Shown here piece after piece: positions 10,385 through 21,835 of a DNA stretch of 64,000 nt (position 1 is the first letter of the stretch; the number at the start of each line of letters is the position of its first letter). The translations under genes and the position numbers were made by a program. Below the pieces are notes generated by a model. The model worked only from the letters and a program-made list of their open reading frames with translations. It was not told the DNA's origin and ran no database searches. Origin of the DNA: Chlorocebus sabaeus (taxonomy: Eukaryota; Chordata; Mammalia; Primates; Cercopithecidae); NCBI RefSeq assembly GCF_047675955.1, contig NC_132904.1:86805447-86869446 (forward strand), given 5' to 3'.

Positions 10385-12111
10385 GAAGAATTTTTCTTTT
10401 GGTACCAACCTTCCTTTTTGAGAAGGTTTAAAAAATTGATCAACAGAAGAGTAGAATTAGTGTTTGAAGGTATTTAGCAAAACAATTAAATAAACTACAC
10501 AAACTGAAGAAAAACAGGAACCAACTGTTCACATCTTACATATGAGATTGTGTCTCATTTGCCTGAATAGATGAATAAACTATTTCTTGATTCATTTGTA
10601 TCATAAATATTGTCACTTTATGCATCTAACTCAAAAAACACTCTTATAATTTGAAATTTTTTTTCTTTCATGGGATGTTGGTATCTGATCCACGTTGAAC
10701 TAGAGAAGATTTAAAGAAGTGAAAATTTATGAAATTCAATACTTATAATAACAAATTCTTAAATTTGTGAACGAAAAGAGAGTCTGTAGAATAAATAATT
10801 GTGAAAGTAGGTTATATTCTTTTTCACAGAAGTCCAGCACACAAAACAATACAAACTGGTTTCTTAATAATAAACTAATATCTTACTCAACTATTAGAGG
10901 AAATTTGGTAGTCTCCATTTCTTGGCTCCTGTAATATACTTTATTACATATCCTTTATATGTTATGTTAATGTGAGATGCTTGAGTATTAAGCTACACAC
11001 TAAATAACTTGGCTGTGTTTTGTAATTGCTTTCTCAGTTTTTTATTTTTATTTTTATTTGCTTTGATTTCGACTCCACTTACTTAAAATCACTCATAGAC
11101 TTTTGTTCCAGAACCTATTAAGCAATGAATGAGTGAATTATAGAAGGTAGGCAAGTAGGTCATTTTATTTTGTTTTTTAAGTGTGAGCTTGGAGGATTCC
11201 AAGGCATTCAAATATTTATACTGGCTTCTTTTCCACAGGCATAAAGTAGCATTCACATCTTAATATCACTCCACTTTTGTCTGTGGTTACCAATGAAACT
11301 ATAATTTAGTTATTTTTATCAGTATCCTCTCTAATTTCTCATACTGTTGTCATAATCAAGGTTAAAACTGAAGAGGACAAAGCAGAGGAGCAAGGTACAT
11401 GGACCCGTAACTGTCTTTTTCACAAAGTCGGCATGTTTTCCTTAGTGACCTGGTGACCCTTCTAATTTTTCGTATTGGAACGCAAAATTATATTGTTATA
11501 ACATAATTTATGTCTGTATGGCACTATCATTGTGTATTTGAAGATTTATGAAATCAAGTCATCATATCCAAGCAGCTGGAATGGTGACAAATAATAGGTC
11601 ATTGGGACAATCTAAGACTTCCTTGGCAAACAAATTAAGTCTTCAGTTGTCATCTGCCTCTAAGTGTAAGGATGCTGGAAGGCAGGAAAAGGGCATAATT
11701 TCACCTTTTGTCACAAACACTCAGTGCTAGCTGAGTAACATATTTTCTTCGAGTTGATTTTAGGAACTCTGGAAAGCACTGGAGATGTACTTTATATTTT
11801 TTGTGGCCTAGTTGATAGTACTATGGTCTGAAAGGTTGAATGCATTGAATGCCCATCTAAAAGGAACTAATGGTCCTAGAAAGATGGATCACTGTTTCTG
11901 GCTGAAATTACATTTTAATAGAATTTCAACAAAAACAATATACATTTTAATAAGTTTCACAAAATGGCAACATTTTCAAAATGCAAAAGCAATAGCAAGA
12001 ATGATGATAGTATTTAACTCAGCATATGTAACATGGAAGTTATGGAATACTGTGACAAGGTACCAAATGTACAAGTGGTTCATGTCTTTACTATTATAGT
12101 AATAATGGAGT
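10385..12111. other. Unassigned AT-rich sequence, 1.7 kb
   Basis: No repeat family, RNA gene or splice-flanked conserved frame recognised. It has a (TTTTTA)n-like tract at about 11039-11060. Frames at 11548-11730 (60 aa) and 11812-12099 (95 aa) have no recognisable domain and no supporting context; they are most likely chance. Confidence 0.5.
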
Positions 12112-13044
12112 GTTTTTAAAAATTTTATTATACTTTAAGTTCTAGGGTACATGTGCAAAACGTGCAGGTTTGTTACATATGTATACTTGTGCCATGTTGG
12201 TGTGCTGCACCCATTAACTCATCATTTACATTAGGTATTTCTCCTAATGCTATCCCTCCTCCCACCTCATGACAGGCCCCAGTGTGAGATGTTCCCCTTC
12301 CTGTGTCCAAGTGTTCTCATTGTTCAGTTACCAACTATGAGAACATGTGGTGTTTGGTTTTCTGTTCTTGTGACAGTTTGCTGAGAATGATGGTTTCCAG
12401 CTGCATCCATGTCCCTACAAAGGACATGAGCTCATCCTTTTTTATGGTTGCATAGTATTCCATGGTGTATATGTGCCACATTTTCTTAATCCAGTCTATC
12501 TTTGTTGGACTTTGGGTTGGTTCCAAGTCTTTGCTATTGTGAGTAGTGCCACAATAAGCATACGTGTGCATGTGTCTTTATAGCAGCATGACTTATAATC
12601 CTTTACGTATATACCCAGTAATGGGATGGCTGGATCAAATGGTATTTCTAGTTCTAGATCCTTGAGGAATCACCACACTGTCTTCCACAATGGTTGAACT
12701 AGTTTACAGTCCCACCAACAGTGTAAAAGCATTTCTATTTCTCCACATCCTCTCCAGCACCTGGTGTTTCCTGACTTTTTAATGATTGCCATTCTAACTG
12801 GCGTGAGGTGGTATCTCATTGTGGTTTTGATTTGCATTTCTCTGATGGCCAGTGATGATGAGCATTTTTTCATGTGTCTGTTGGCTGCATAAATATCTTC
12901 TTTTGAGAAGTGTCTGTTCATATCCTTTGCCCACTTTTTGATGGGGTTGTTTGTTTTATTCTTGTAAATTTGTGTGAGTTCTTTGTAGGTTCTGGATATT
13001 AGCCCTTTGTCAGATGAGTAGATTGCAAAAATTTCCTCCCATTT
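12112..13044 (-). mobile_element. 5'-truncated L1 (L1PA-like 3' end)
   Basis: T-rich start (TTTTTAAAAATTTTATTATAC) followed by the primate L1 3' UTR and the last part of ORF2, ending abruptly at TTTCCTCCCATT. ORF2 C-terminal blocks remain at 12335-12571 and 12670-12921, the latter with CWRGCGEIEMLLHCWWDC. About 930 bp. Less diverged from primate L1 than the two long copies appear to be. Confidence 0.92.
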
Positions 13045-13260
13045 GATTTATAGTTACAGTCTTGGAAACATGGGATCTATACTATAAAAAAAGTTATTCT
13101 ATTCCTGGGGTGATAGTGGTAGGGAAGAAGGTAGGAAACAGACCATGAGGTAGGAGAGAGATCAATTGCATGTGTATTATCATGGAACACAGATTTTTGT
13201 TCTGAGAGTAATGCTTGATATATTATATTCCCTCTGTGTTATCCCCCTTATTTCTACATA
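13045..13260. other. Unassigned
   Basis: AT-rich; nothing recognised between the truncated L1 and the hAT element. Confidence 0.4.
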
Positions 13261-13268
13261 TGTCTAGA

Positions 13269-13474
13269 TTAGGAGTTGGCAAGTATTTTTTAGGAAGGAA
13301 CAGTTAGTAAACCTTTTAGGCTTTCTGGGCCTAATCGTCTCTGTTTTGATTTTTTAACTCTGCCACTGTAGCCATAGACAATATGTAATCAAATGCATAT
13401 GGCTGTCTGTCAGCATGACTTTACTTTCAAAAGCAGGCTTGATTTGACCTGTAGGCTCTTATTTGCTGCCCTAT
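13269..13474 (+). mobile_element. Non-autonomous hAT transposon (MER3-like)
   Basis: About 206 bp with blocks typical of this MITE: GAGTTGGCAAGTATTTTTT, AGTAAACCTTTTAGGCTTTC, AACTCTGCCACTGTAGCC and CCATAGACAATATGTAA. It is flanked by a perfect 8-bp duplication TGTCTAGA (13261-13268 and 13475-13482), the size expected for hAT insertion. The terminal repeats are diverged. No coding capacity. Confidence 0.85.
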
Positions 13475-13679
13475 TGTCTAGATTCCAAACAAGATCTTAC
13501 CAAGTCAGATCTTGCCTGGACCATAACATAAACTTCCTTCCTATCTATGAAAAATATCTTTGTATCTTCATTAATATATTTGAGAATTTTTATGTAATAT
13601 CTAATGAATACCATAATCAATCATGTCTTGCAGATACAGTGACAAAAGATGACTTTTCCTCTAGAAGTTTTTGTCTGAC

Positions 13680-13925
13680 ATAGATGATAAAGAAGCAAGT
13701 AAATAAGATAATGATAAATCATTTAAAGTGTATAAAGGAATTAAATACCGTGATGTAAAAGGGGGTGACAGAGACAGGAGCACAACTTTCAATAGGGTGG
13801 TCAAGGAATGATTTCTGAAGAAAATGACATTTAAGCTGAAACCTGAATGATGAGAAATCAGTGAGCCATATCATGAACCAGGAGAAGAACACTTTAGGAA
13901 AGGGTTCTGTTTCTCTCAGAACCCT
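13680..13925 (-). mobile_element. L2, first half (antisense), split by L1M
   Basis: Plus-strand text has antisense L2 blocks: AATAGGGTGGTCAAGGAATG, GAAAATGACATTTAAGCTG and CAGGAGAAGAACACTTTAGG. The continuation in L2 order lies at 17275-17750, beyond the L1M. Confidence 0.8.
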
Positions 13926-15736
13926 AATTGGTACATTATTCTCTTAACCAGATTTTAAGTGCATAACCATTGTTAACTATAGGCACGATGTTGTACAGCA
14001 GATTTCTGAAACTTACTAATTTTTCCTAAATGAAACTATGCTTGTTGATGTAACTCCTCATTTCCCTTTCTCCCAACCTCTGGAAACCACCACCATTCCA
14101 CTCTTTTACTGGACAAATTTGATGATTTTAGGTACTCATATAAGTGGAATGATCCAGCATTTGTTCTTCCGAGACTGATTTATTTGACTTAGCATAATGC
14201 CTTTGAGGTTTATCCATGTTATTGCATATTGCAGAATTTCCTTCTTTTTAAAGGCTGAATAATATCCATTACATGTATATACCACATTTTCTTTGTCTTT
14301 TCATCTGTTAAGGGGCATTAGGTTGTTTCCACATCTTGCCTATTGTGAATAGTGCTGCAGTGAACATGGGAGTATAAATATATATATATATGAGATCTTG
14401 ATTTCAATTCTTTTGGATAAATACCTAGAAGTGGGTTTGCAGATCATATGGTGATTCTATTTTTAATTTTTGAGAAAACTCCATACTGTTTTCCATAATG
14501 GCTGCATGAGTTTGTGTTCCCATCAACAGTTTGCAAGGGTTCTGATTTCTCCAGATCCTCACCAACACTTTTGTTTTATTTTGTCTTATTTTGATAATAG
14601 ACATTCTGACATGTATGAGATGATACCCCATTGTGGTTTATATTTGCATTTCTCTGATGATTAGTGACATTGAACATCTTTTCATATAGCTGTTGGCCAT
14701 TTGTATGTCTTTTTGGAAGAAATTTTTATTCAAGTCTTAAGCCCATTTTAAAATCAAGTTATTAGTCTTCCTTCTATTGAGTTGCAGAAATTACTTACAC
14801 ATTTCAGATATTAACCCCTCATCAGATACATAGGTTGCAAATATTTTCTCCCATTTTATAGATTGCCTTTTCATTCTGTTAAATGTTTCCTTTGATGTGC
14901 AGAAGATCTTTGTTCAATGTAGTTCCACTTGTCTATTTTTGCCTGTGCTTTTGGTGTCATGTCCATGAAATCATTGCCAAGATTGATGTCATGAAGGTTT
15001 CCCCTATATTATCATCTAAGAATTTTACAGTTTCAGATCTTATGTGTGGCTTTTTAAACCATTGTGAGTTGCTTTTGTTTATGGTATAAGATATTGTTTA
15101 AATTTCATTCTTTTATATGTGAATATCCAGTTTTCCCAATATCATTTGTTGAAGAGACTACCTTTTCCCCATTGTGTATGCTTGGCACTACTGTTGAAGA
15201 CTGTGTATTTAAGGATTTATTGTTAAGTTCTGTAGTCTTTTCCATTTGCCTTAGATAGCTGTCTTTATGCCAGCACATACTGTTTTACTTACTGTAGCAT
15301 TGTAACACATTTTGAGATCATTAAGTGTGATGCCTCCAGCCTTGCCCTTCTTTCTCAAGATTGATTTGACTATTTGGGATCTTTTGTGTTTCCTTAAGAA
15401 ATTTAGAGATTTTTTTCCCATTTCTGTAAAAATACTATTGGGATTTTTGATGGCAATTACACTGAATCTGTAGATTACTTTGGATTGTATGAACATTTTA
15501 ACAATGTTAATTCTTCCAATCTATGAACACAAAATATCTTTTCATTTGTTTGTGTCTCCTTTAATGTTGTTCATCAAGGTTTTGTAGTTTTCAGTGTATA
15601 AGTCTTTCATCACCTTAAGTTTATTCCTAAGTATTTTATTCTTTGATGCTATTGTAAATGGAATTACTTTCTGAATTTTCTTTTCAGATAATTTATTTTT
15701 ACTCTATAGATATATAATATTTTATATATTGATTTT

Positions 15737-15843
15737 TTTAAAAAAATAAAGATGGGGTCTCTATATATTTCCCAGGCTAGACTTAAACTCCTGGGCTCAA
15801 GCCATCCTTCCCACTCAGCCTCCTGAGTAGCTGGGACTATGGT
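15737..15843 (-). mobile_element. Alu monomer/fragment (FLAM or AluJ-like)
   Basis: Short A/T-rich start, then AAGATGGGGTCTCTATATAT, CTCCTGGGCTCAAGCCATCC and CTCCTGAGTAGCTGGGACTA: antisense left-arm Alu sequence with an internal loss. Flanked by ATAT(A/G)TTGATTTT at 15724-15736 and 15844-15856, a 13-bp target duplication with one mismatch, inside the L1M. Confidence 0.8.
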
Positions 15844-16667
15844 ATATGTTGATTTTGTATCTTTCAGCTTTACTAAATTTGTCTATTAGTTCTAAAAGTT
15901 TTTTGGTAGAGTCTTTAGGGTTTTCTGGGTGTGAGATTATGTCATATGCAAATGGAGACCATTTTGCTTCTACTTCTCTGATTTGGATACTTTTTATCTC
16001 TTTTTCTTGCCCAATTGCAGGAAAGTCTACCTAAGACATCTAGTACTATGTTGAATAGAAGTAACAAGAGTGGGCATTCTTGCTTTGTTTCTGATTGTAG
16101 AGCTTAAAACAACTTTCAGATTTGTTGCTGTTAATTGTGATGATAGCTGTGGACTCTTCATATTGGCCATTAGTATGTTGAAATAATTTTCTTTTATTTC
16201 TAGTTTGTTGAGAGTTTTTATCATGAAAAGGTCCTGAATTTTGAAAAATGCTTTTTCTGTATCTGTTGAAATGATCATATGATTTTTATTTTTTATTCTG
16301 TTAATACAGAATATTGCATTACTTGATTTTCATATGTTGAACCACCCATGTATCTCAGGGACAAATCCTTCATGGTCATGGTATATGACCCTTTTAATAC
16401 ACTGTTGAATTCAATTTGTTAGTATTTTAAAATAATTTTCTTATCTATATTGACTAGAGATATTTGCCTGTAGTTTTCTTTTTTGGGGGTGTTTTTGTCT
16501 GGCTTTGATATCAAGGTAATGCTGGCCTCATAAAATGAGTTCAGAAGTGTTTCCCCCTCTTCAAGTTTTTGGAAGACAGGCCATGGTGACTGCCAACCCA
16601 AACCTCCATCTCTGTTCTCACTCTCCCCCGCCAACAGCTACATTTTGCCAGGTCAGTGCTCTGAGAC

Positions 16668-16733
16668 CGGCAAAACAGAAGCCAGTTCACTGTGACGTCT
16701 TTGGACGGCAAAACAGAAGCCAGTCCACTGTGA
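16668..16733. repeat. Two-copy 28-bp direct repeat in L1M 5' UTR
   Basis: The 28-mer that starts CGGCAAAACAGAAGCCAG occurs at 16668-16695 and 16706-16733 with one mismatch, period 38. L1M 5' UTRs often hold such short tandem units. Confidence 0.85.
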
Positions 16734-17274
16734 AGTTGGGATGCTGGATGCATGGACTAACTCTTTTTCTCCACAGGGAGTAGCTGGGAGCTGGAATTTT
16801 CCCTCTGCTTATGCCGTTCTGAACTGAGGGGCAAAACTATGGTAACTATGCCCCACACTGCTGTTTTTGTTCTCCCCCAGTTGACTAGATTATGCTGGTC
16901 TGATCAGTGCTCCAAGATTGGCAAGATAGAACCCAGTCCTCTGGGATGCCTCTATGGAAAAGTTGGGGGACTTATATGTGAACCAATTCTTTTCCTTACC
17001 TGAGAGAAGTTAGGATGTGGGGGAGGGCGGAGGTGGTATCTTTCCAATCAATCTTATGGCCCTATGTCAGGTGTGGGAATTCTGGTGAGAGGGTGTTCTG
17101 AATCTTCCTGCTAGCTTCCATGAGTCTGGTTTTTTGTTTGCCCAGGGTACAGGATCCTTTCAATTAGTTTCTCACAAAGGGTATCTGTCTGTGAGTTGTT
17201 ACTGAATTGTTGTGTTCATAGGGGAAAAGAGAGTCCAGAGCTTTCTAGTTTGTCATCTTGCTGATATTACTCTG

Positions 17275-17750
17275 TATGTATATTTTTAAAATATTATTCT
17301 GGCTGCTAGATAATGAATGGAAAGGTAGAAGCAAGAATGTAAGTAAGTAGATTACAAGTTTCTTCAGTGGCTCAGATGAGAGATACTGAGAATAGTTATA
17401 GTGTAGACAGAGACAAGAAGTTGGATTTGATATGAATATTGGAAATAGAAAAATAGGAATTGCTAATGTATTGGATATGGCAGTCAGGGGAAGAGAAGAG
17501 TCAAAGATAACTCCTAGATTTTTGATTGAGTATCTGAGTGACTTGTAGTAATATGTATTTAAGAGGAGCAAGACAGAAATGGATGGGGATGTAATGAATC
17601 AAGAGTTCTGCTTTGGGTAAGTTGAATTTAGAATGCCAATGAGAATTTAAGGGGAAATATAAGAAATTGGATAAGTGTTTGTAGTTCAGGGAAAAGTGCT
17701 GAGCTACAATTTTAATTTTCGGTGGTATCAGCACATAGATGGTGTTTAAA
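17275..17750 (-). mobile_element. L2, second half (antisense)
   Basis: Antisense L2 blocks in order: ATTATTCTGGCTGCTAGATA, TGGATATGGCAGTCAGGGG, AAAGATAACTCCTAGATTTT and TATCAGCACATAGATGGTG. It belongs with 13680-13925; the L1M sits between them. Confidence 0.8.
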
Positions 17751-18164
17751 ACTTTGGACCAGGCACCTCTTTCTGTATTTACCCCTCCAATGTAAACAAA
17801 TAAAAATACATATGAAACAATGGTTTACAGAAATTGGATGACTAACTCCTGAGAGGAGGAAAACAAATATGGTGAATTCTAGAATTGATACGGCTTACTA
17901 TCTTAAGATAATTTTCAGGATACAGTGGAGGGAAGAGAAATACAAACAGAGCCTGGCAGTTTCCCTGAGTCAAGGAGGCTAAGTTGAGAATGCAGAGAGA
18001 AATTCATTGAGCAGCACACTAAAGAGAAGTGAGGTGATGAGAAAGAGCTCTAGAAATAAGCAAAGGTTTTCTTCTTGGGTCTTTAGCTGAATACATGTTA
18101 GTGCTTTTATGTGAGAAAACTACCTGAGGCTGGAGAAACAGGCACAAATTCTTTGATATTTCTT
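17751..18164. other. Unassigned
   Basis: No family clearly recognised. The last part may belong to the L1M 3' UTR that follows. Open frames here are short and lack domains. Confidence 0.4.
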
Positions 18165-18502
18165 TCTCCAGGAGGTAGAGCTTACAGTGGATAAACCTGG
18201 CAGATATCATCTTAATCAAGTGATTGAAGTTAACATCATCAGTACTAGGATATGTTGATATCATGTACCTCCTGATATGATATGATGAGAAGGGCACTTA
18301 TTCTTTGTGGCATTATTCCCAGAATTCTATAACACAGTGTAATCATGATAAGACATCAGACAAACTTACAGTGGGGACCATTTTACAAAATTCATGATCT
18401 GTATTCTTCAGAAGTGTCAAAGTCATGAAAGACAAGGAAAAACTGAGGAGCTGTCACAGATGGGAGGGGATTAAAGAGACATAACAACTAAATTCACTGT
18501 GG
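18165..18502 (+). mobile_element. L1M-type 3' UTR, first segment of a split element
   Basis: Widely repeated mammalian sequence: CATCTTAATCAAGTGATTG, ATGTACCTCCTGATATGATA, GTCAAAGTCATGAAAGACAA and GAGACATAACAACTAAATTC. It is cut at GGTA by Tigger1 and continues at 21071-21131 and again at 21667-21835. The assignment to the L1M group is from recall; subfamily not determined. Confidence 0.65.
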
Positions 18503-18979
18503 TACAGGCACACTTTGAAGATATTGTGGGTTTGGTTCTAGACCACTGCAATAAAGCAAATTTCACAATAAAGTGAGTCATATAACATTTTGGGTTTCCC
18601 AGTGTGTGTAAAAGTCATAATCTATTAAGTGTGCAATAGCATGATATTTAAAAAATCATATCTATCATAATTATAAATACTATATTGTTAACAATGTTAA
18701 TGATTGTTTGAGCCTTTACTGATGGAGGGGCTTGCCTCAATGTTGATGGCTACTGATTGATCAGGGTGGTAATTACTGAAGGTTGGGGTGGCTGTGGCAA
18801 TTTTTAACAAGACAACAATGAAGTTTGCCTCATTGACTGATTCTTCCTTTCATGAAAAGTTTCTCTGTTGCATGTAATGCTGTTTCAGAGCAATTTACCT
18901 AAGTAGGACTTTTTTTTTTTTTTTCAAAACTGGAGTTAATCCTCTCAAACTCTGCTGCTGCTTTATCAACTAAGTTTAT

Positions 18980-20656
18980 GGAATATTCTAGATCCTTTGT
19001 TGGCATTTCAACAATGTTCACAGCATCTTCACTAAGAGTTGATTTTGTCTCAGATTGCAGCAATTCAGTCACATTTTCAGTCTCTACTTCTAACTAGTTC
19101 ACTTGATATTTCCACATCTGCAGTTACTTCCTCCAATAATAATGTCTGGAATCCTCAAAGTCATCAACTTCTTCAAACCCTTGTTACAGTTGACATTTCG
19201 ACCTCTCATAAATCACTAATGTTCTTAATGACATCTTAGAATGGTTAATTCTTTCCCAAAGTTTTTCAACTTGTTTTGTCAAGATCCATCAGAAGATTCA
19301 CAATTTATGGCAGCTACAGCCTTATGAAATGTACTGCTGAACAATTAGACTTGAAAGTTGAAATATCTCTTCGATTCATGGGTTACAGAGTGGATACTGA
19401 GTTTTGCAGGTATGAAAACAACATTAATCTTCTTGTATCTCTCCATCAGCGCTCTTGTTTGACTAGGTGCATTGTCAAAGAGCAGTAATACTTTGAAAGC
19501 AATCTGTTTTATGAACAGTAAGTCTCAACAATGGGCTTAAAACATTTAGTAAATCATGCTATAAGCAGATGTGCTATCATCCAGGCTTTGTTGTTTCATT
19601 TATAGAGCACAGGTAGAGTAAATATAGCATAATTTTTTTTTTTTTTTTTTTTTGGGACCGAGTCTTGCTCTGTCACCCAGGCTGGAGTGCAGTGGCGCGA
19701 TCTCCACTCACTGCAAGCTCCACGCCCCGGGTTCATGCCATTCTCCTGCCTCAGCCTCCCATGTAGCTGGGACTACAGGTGCCTGCCACTGTACCCGGCT
19801 AATTTTTTGTATTTTTAGTAGAGACGGGGTTTCACAGTGTTAGCCAGGATGGTCTCGATCTCCTGACCTCATGATCCGCCCTCCTTGGCCTCCCAAAGTG
19901 CTGGGATTACAGGCCTGAGCCACCGCGCCTGGCCAATATAGCATAATTCTTAAGGGCTCTAGGATTTTCAAAATGAAATGGTAAATGAGGATTAGTGGCA
20001 ACTTAAAGTCACCAACTGCCTTAGCCCCTAACAAAAGAGTCACCCTGTCTTTTGAAGCTTTGAAGTTAGGCATTAACTTCTCTCTAGCTATGAAAGTCCT
20101 GGATGGCATCCTCTTCCATAAGGCTGTTTGGTCTACCTTGATTATTTTTTGTTTATTGTAGCCACCTTCATCAATAATTGTAGGTAGATCTTCTGGATAA
20201 CTTGCCGAAGCTTTTCCATCAGCACTTGCTGTTTCACCTTGCATTTTTATGTTATGGTGATGGCTTATTTCCTTGTATCTCATTAATCAACGTTTTCTAG
20301 CTTCCATCCTTTCACCTACAACTTCCTCACCTCTCTGCCTTCTTAGAATTAAAGAGAGTTTGTGTCTTGCTCTGGATTAGGTTTTGAATTAAAGGAATGT
20401 TGTGGCTGGTTTGATCTCCTATTTAGACCACTAAAAGTTTCTCCATATCAGCAATAAGGCTGTATTGCTTTCTTATCACTCATGTGTTCTCTAATTTCCT
20501 TCAATAACTTCTCCTTTCACCATTTGGCTAACTCTTTGGCACAACAGACCAAGCTTTTGGCCTATCTACACATGCCTTCCTCATAAGCTTAATCATTTCT
20601 AGCTTTTGATTTAAAATGATAGTTATATGACTGTAACTTGAACACTTAGAGGCCAT
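18980..20656 (-). pseudogene. Tigger1 transposase pseudogene (CENP-B-related, DDE type)
   Basis: The start codon is at 20656-20654 (reads MASKCS). The best block is 19840-20283, with DGKASASYPEDL, KVDQTALWKRMPSRTFIA and LLLGAKAVGDFKLPL, the central part of a pogo-type DDE transposase that would cut and join the terminal repeats. After that an AluY at 19635-19934 disrupts the frame. The N-terminal part (20284-20656) and the C-terminal part left of the Alu are frameshifted. The left end is approximate. Confidence 0.85.
19635..19934 (-). mobile_element. AluY inserted in Tigger1
   Basis: T-run at 19635-19653, then a complete antisense Alu with AluY-like blocks (GCAAGCTCCACGCC, GTGTTAGCCAGGATGGTCTC), ending CCGCGCCTGGCC. 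Perfect 14-bp target duplication AATATAGCATAATT at 19621-19634 and 19935-19948. A young insertion relative to Tigger1. Confidence 0.97.
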
Positions 20657-21139
20657 AGTAGGGTTATTCATTGGCCTAATTTTAATATTGTATCTTAAGG
20701 AATAGGAAGGCCTGAAGAGAGGGAGAGAGAAGGAATGGCTGGTTGATGGAGCCAGTCAGAACATACATAACATTTATCTGTTAGGTTCACTATCTTTTAT
20801 GGGCATAGTTCGTGGTGCCGCAAAGCAATTACGATAGTAATATCAAATATTACTGATCACAGCTCACCATAAATATGATAATTATAAAGTTGGAAATATT
20901 TCACAAAATACCAACATGTGATACAGACACATGAATTGAGCACATACTGTTGGAAAAATGGAGCTGAATAGAGTTGCTCAATGCAGGGTTGCCACAAGCC
21001 CTCAATTTGTAAAATACACCATATCTGTGCAGCACAGTAAAGTGAAGCACAACAAAATGAGGTGTGGCTATGTCCTAGAACATAAACATGTACTCTAGTG
21101 GAAAAGGTGGAGAAACTAAAAAAAATTTGTTGTTTAGTT

Positions 21140-21658
21140 CAGTGGTCCCTAACCTTTTTGGCACCAGGGACTGGTTTTGTGGAAGACAATTTTTCCAGAC
21201 GGAGGCCAGGGTGGAATGGTTTTGGAATGATTCAAGTGCGTTACATTTATTGTATACTTTATTATTATTATGTCATAATAGATAATGAAATAATTATACG
21301 TCTCACCATAATGTAGAATCAGTAAGAGCCCTAAGCTGCTTTTCCTGCAACTAGATAGTTTTATCTGGGGGTGATGGGAGACAGTGACAGATCATCAAGC
21401 ATTAGAATCTCAGGAACACGCAACCTAGATCCACTGCATGTGCATTTCACAACAGAGTTTGAACTCCTGTGTGAATCTAATGCCACCATTGATCTGACAG
21501 GAGGTGGAGCTCAGGCAGTAATGCCAGAGATGAGGAATAGCTGTAAATACAGATGAAGCTTTGCCTGCTCAGCTGCTGCTCACCTCCTGCCGTGCGTCCC
21601 GGTTCCTAACAGGCCATGGATGGGTACCAGTCCATGACCCGGAGGTTGGAGACCCCTG
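21140..21658 (+). mobile_element. MER1A non-autonomous hAT-Charlie transposon
   Basis: 519 bp (consensus about 527). Starts CAGTGGTCCCTAACCTTTTT and ends GGTTGGAGACCCCTG. Perfect 8-bp target duplication GTTTAGTT at 21132-21139 and 21659-21666. Internal blocks GATCATCAAGCATTAGAATC and GATCTGACAGGAGGTGGAGC. No coding capacity; the 61-aa and 72-aa frames are chance. It cuts the same L1M 3' UTR that Tigger1 entered. Confidence 0.95.
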
Positions 21659-21666
21659 GTTTAGTT

Positions 21667-21835
21667 AATGGTAGTTTAAGGTTTTTATATTCTTTTAATA
21701 ATTATACTTTGGTTATGTGAGATATTAACATTAAGGGGAAGTTGGATGAAGAGTATATGAGAAATTATTCTTTGTAACTTTTCTGTAATTCTAAAATTAC
21801 CTCACCATGATTTTTTTCTTTAATAAAGCAATATT
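21667..21835 (+). mobile_element. L1M-type 3' end, last segment of the split element
   Basis: AATTATACTTTGGTTATGTG, TAACATTAAGGGGAAGTTGG and TTTTCTGTAATTCTAAAATT continue the consensus broken at 18502 and 21139. A short intermediate segment lies at 21071-21131. Confidence 0.65.

Larger units (their letters stand above)
13935..17262 (-). mobile_element. L1M element with a large internal deletion
   Basis: 3' UTR (ATTGTTAACTATAGGCACGATG) at about 13960, then ORF2 C-terminal to reverse-transcriptase region up to about 16575 in degraded form (blocks at 14425-14631, 15251-15496, 16027-16278, 16419-16634). The sequence then passes directly to L1M 5' UTR (about 16580-17262), ending on the minus strand as AAGATGACAAACTAGAAAGC. 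The ORF2 N-terminal half and all of ORF1 are absent, so about 2.5-3 kb is missing. A small Alu-related element is inserted at 15737-15843. It splits an L2. Confidence 0.85.
18505..21070 (-). mobile_element. Tigger1 DNA transposon (pogo group, Tc1/mariner superfamily)
   Basis: Left end CAGGCACACTTTGAAG after TA at 18503-18504. Right end GAGGTGTGGCTA at 21059-21070 is the mutated inverse of the left terminal repeat. The target TA on the right has become TG. Net length about 2.25 kb without the AluY and its target duplication (consensus about 2.4 kb), so almost complete. The transposase is encoded on the minus strand. Inserted in an L1M 3' UTR. Confidence 0.93.

Noticed and set aside
11812..12099. 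95-codon plus frame in unassigned sequence
   Set aside because: No recognisable motif and AT-rich composition without codon-like periodicity that I can see.
16668..16733. 28-bp direct repeat as a regulatory array
   Set aside because: It belongs to the L1M 5' UTR, where short tandem units are usual.
19652..19843. Open frames resembling known human ORFs (also 26687-26911, 39024-39224, 60736-60927)
   Set aside because: All are antisense Alu translations, a common artefact.
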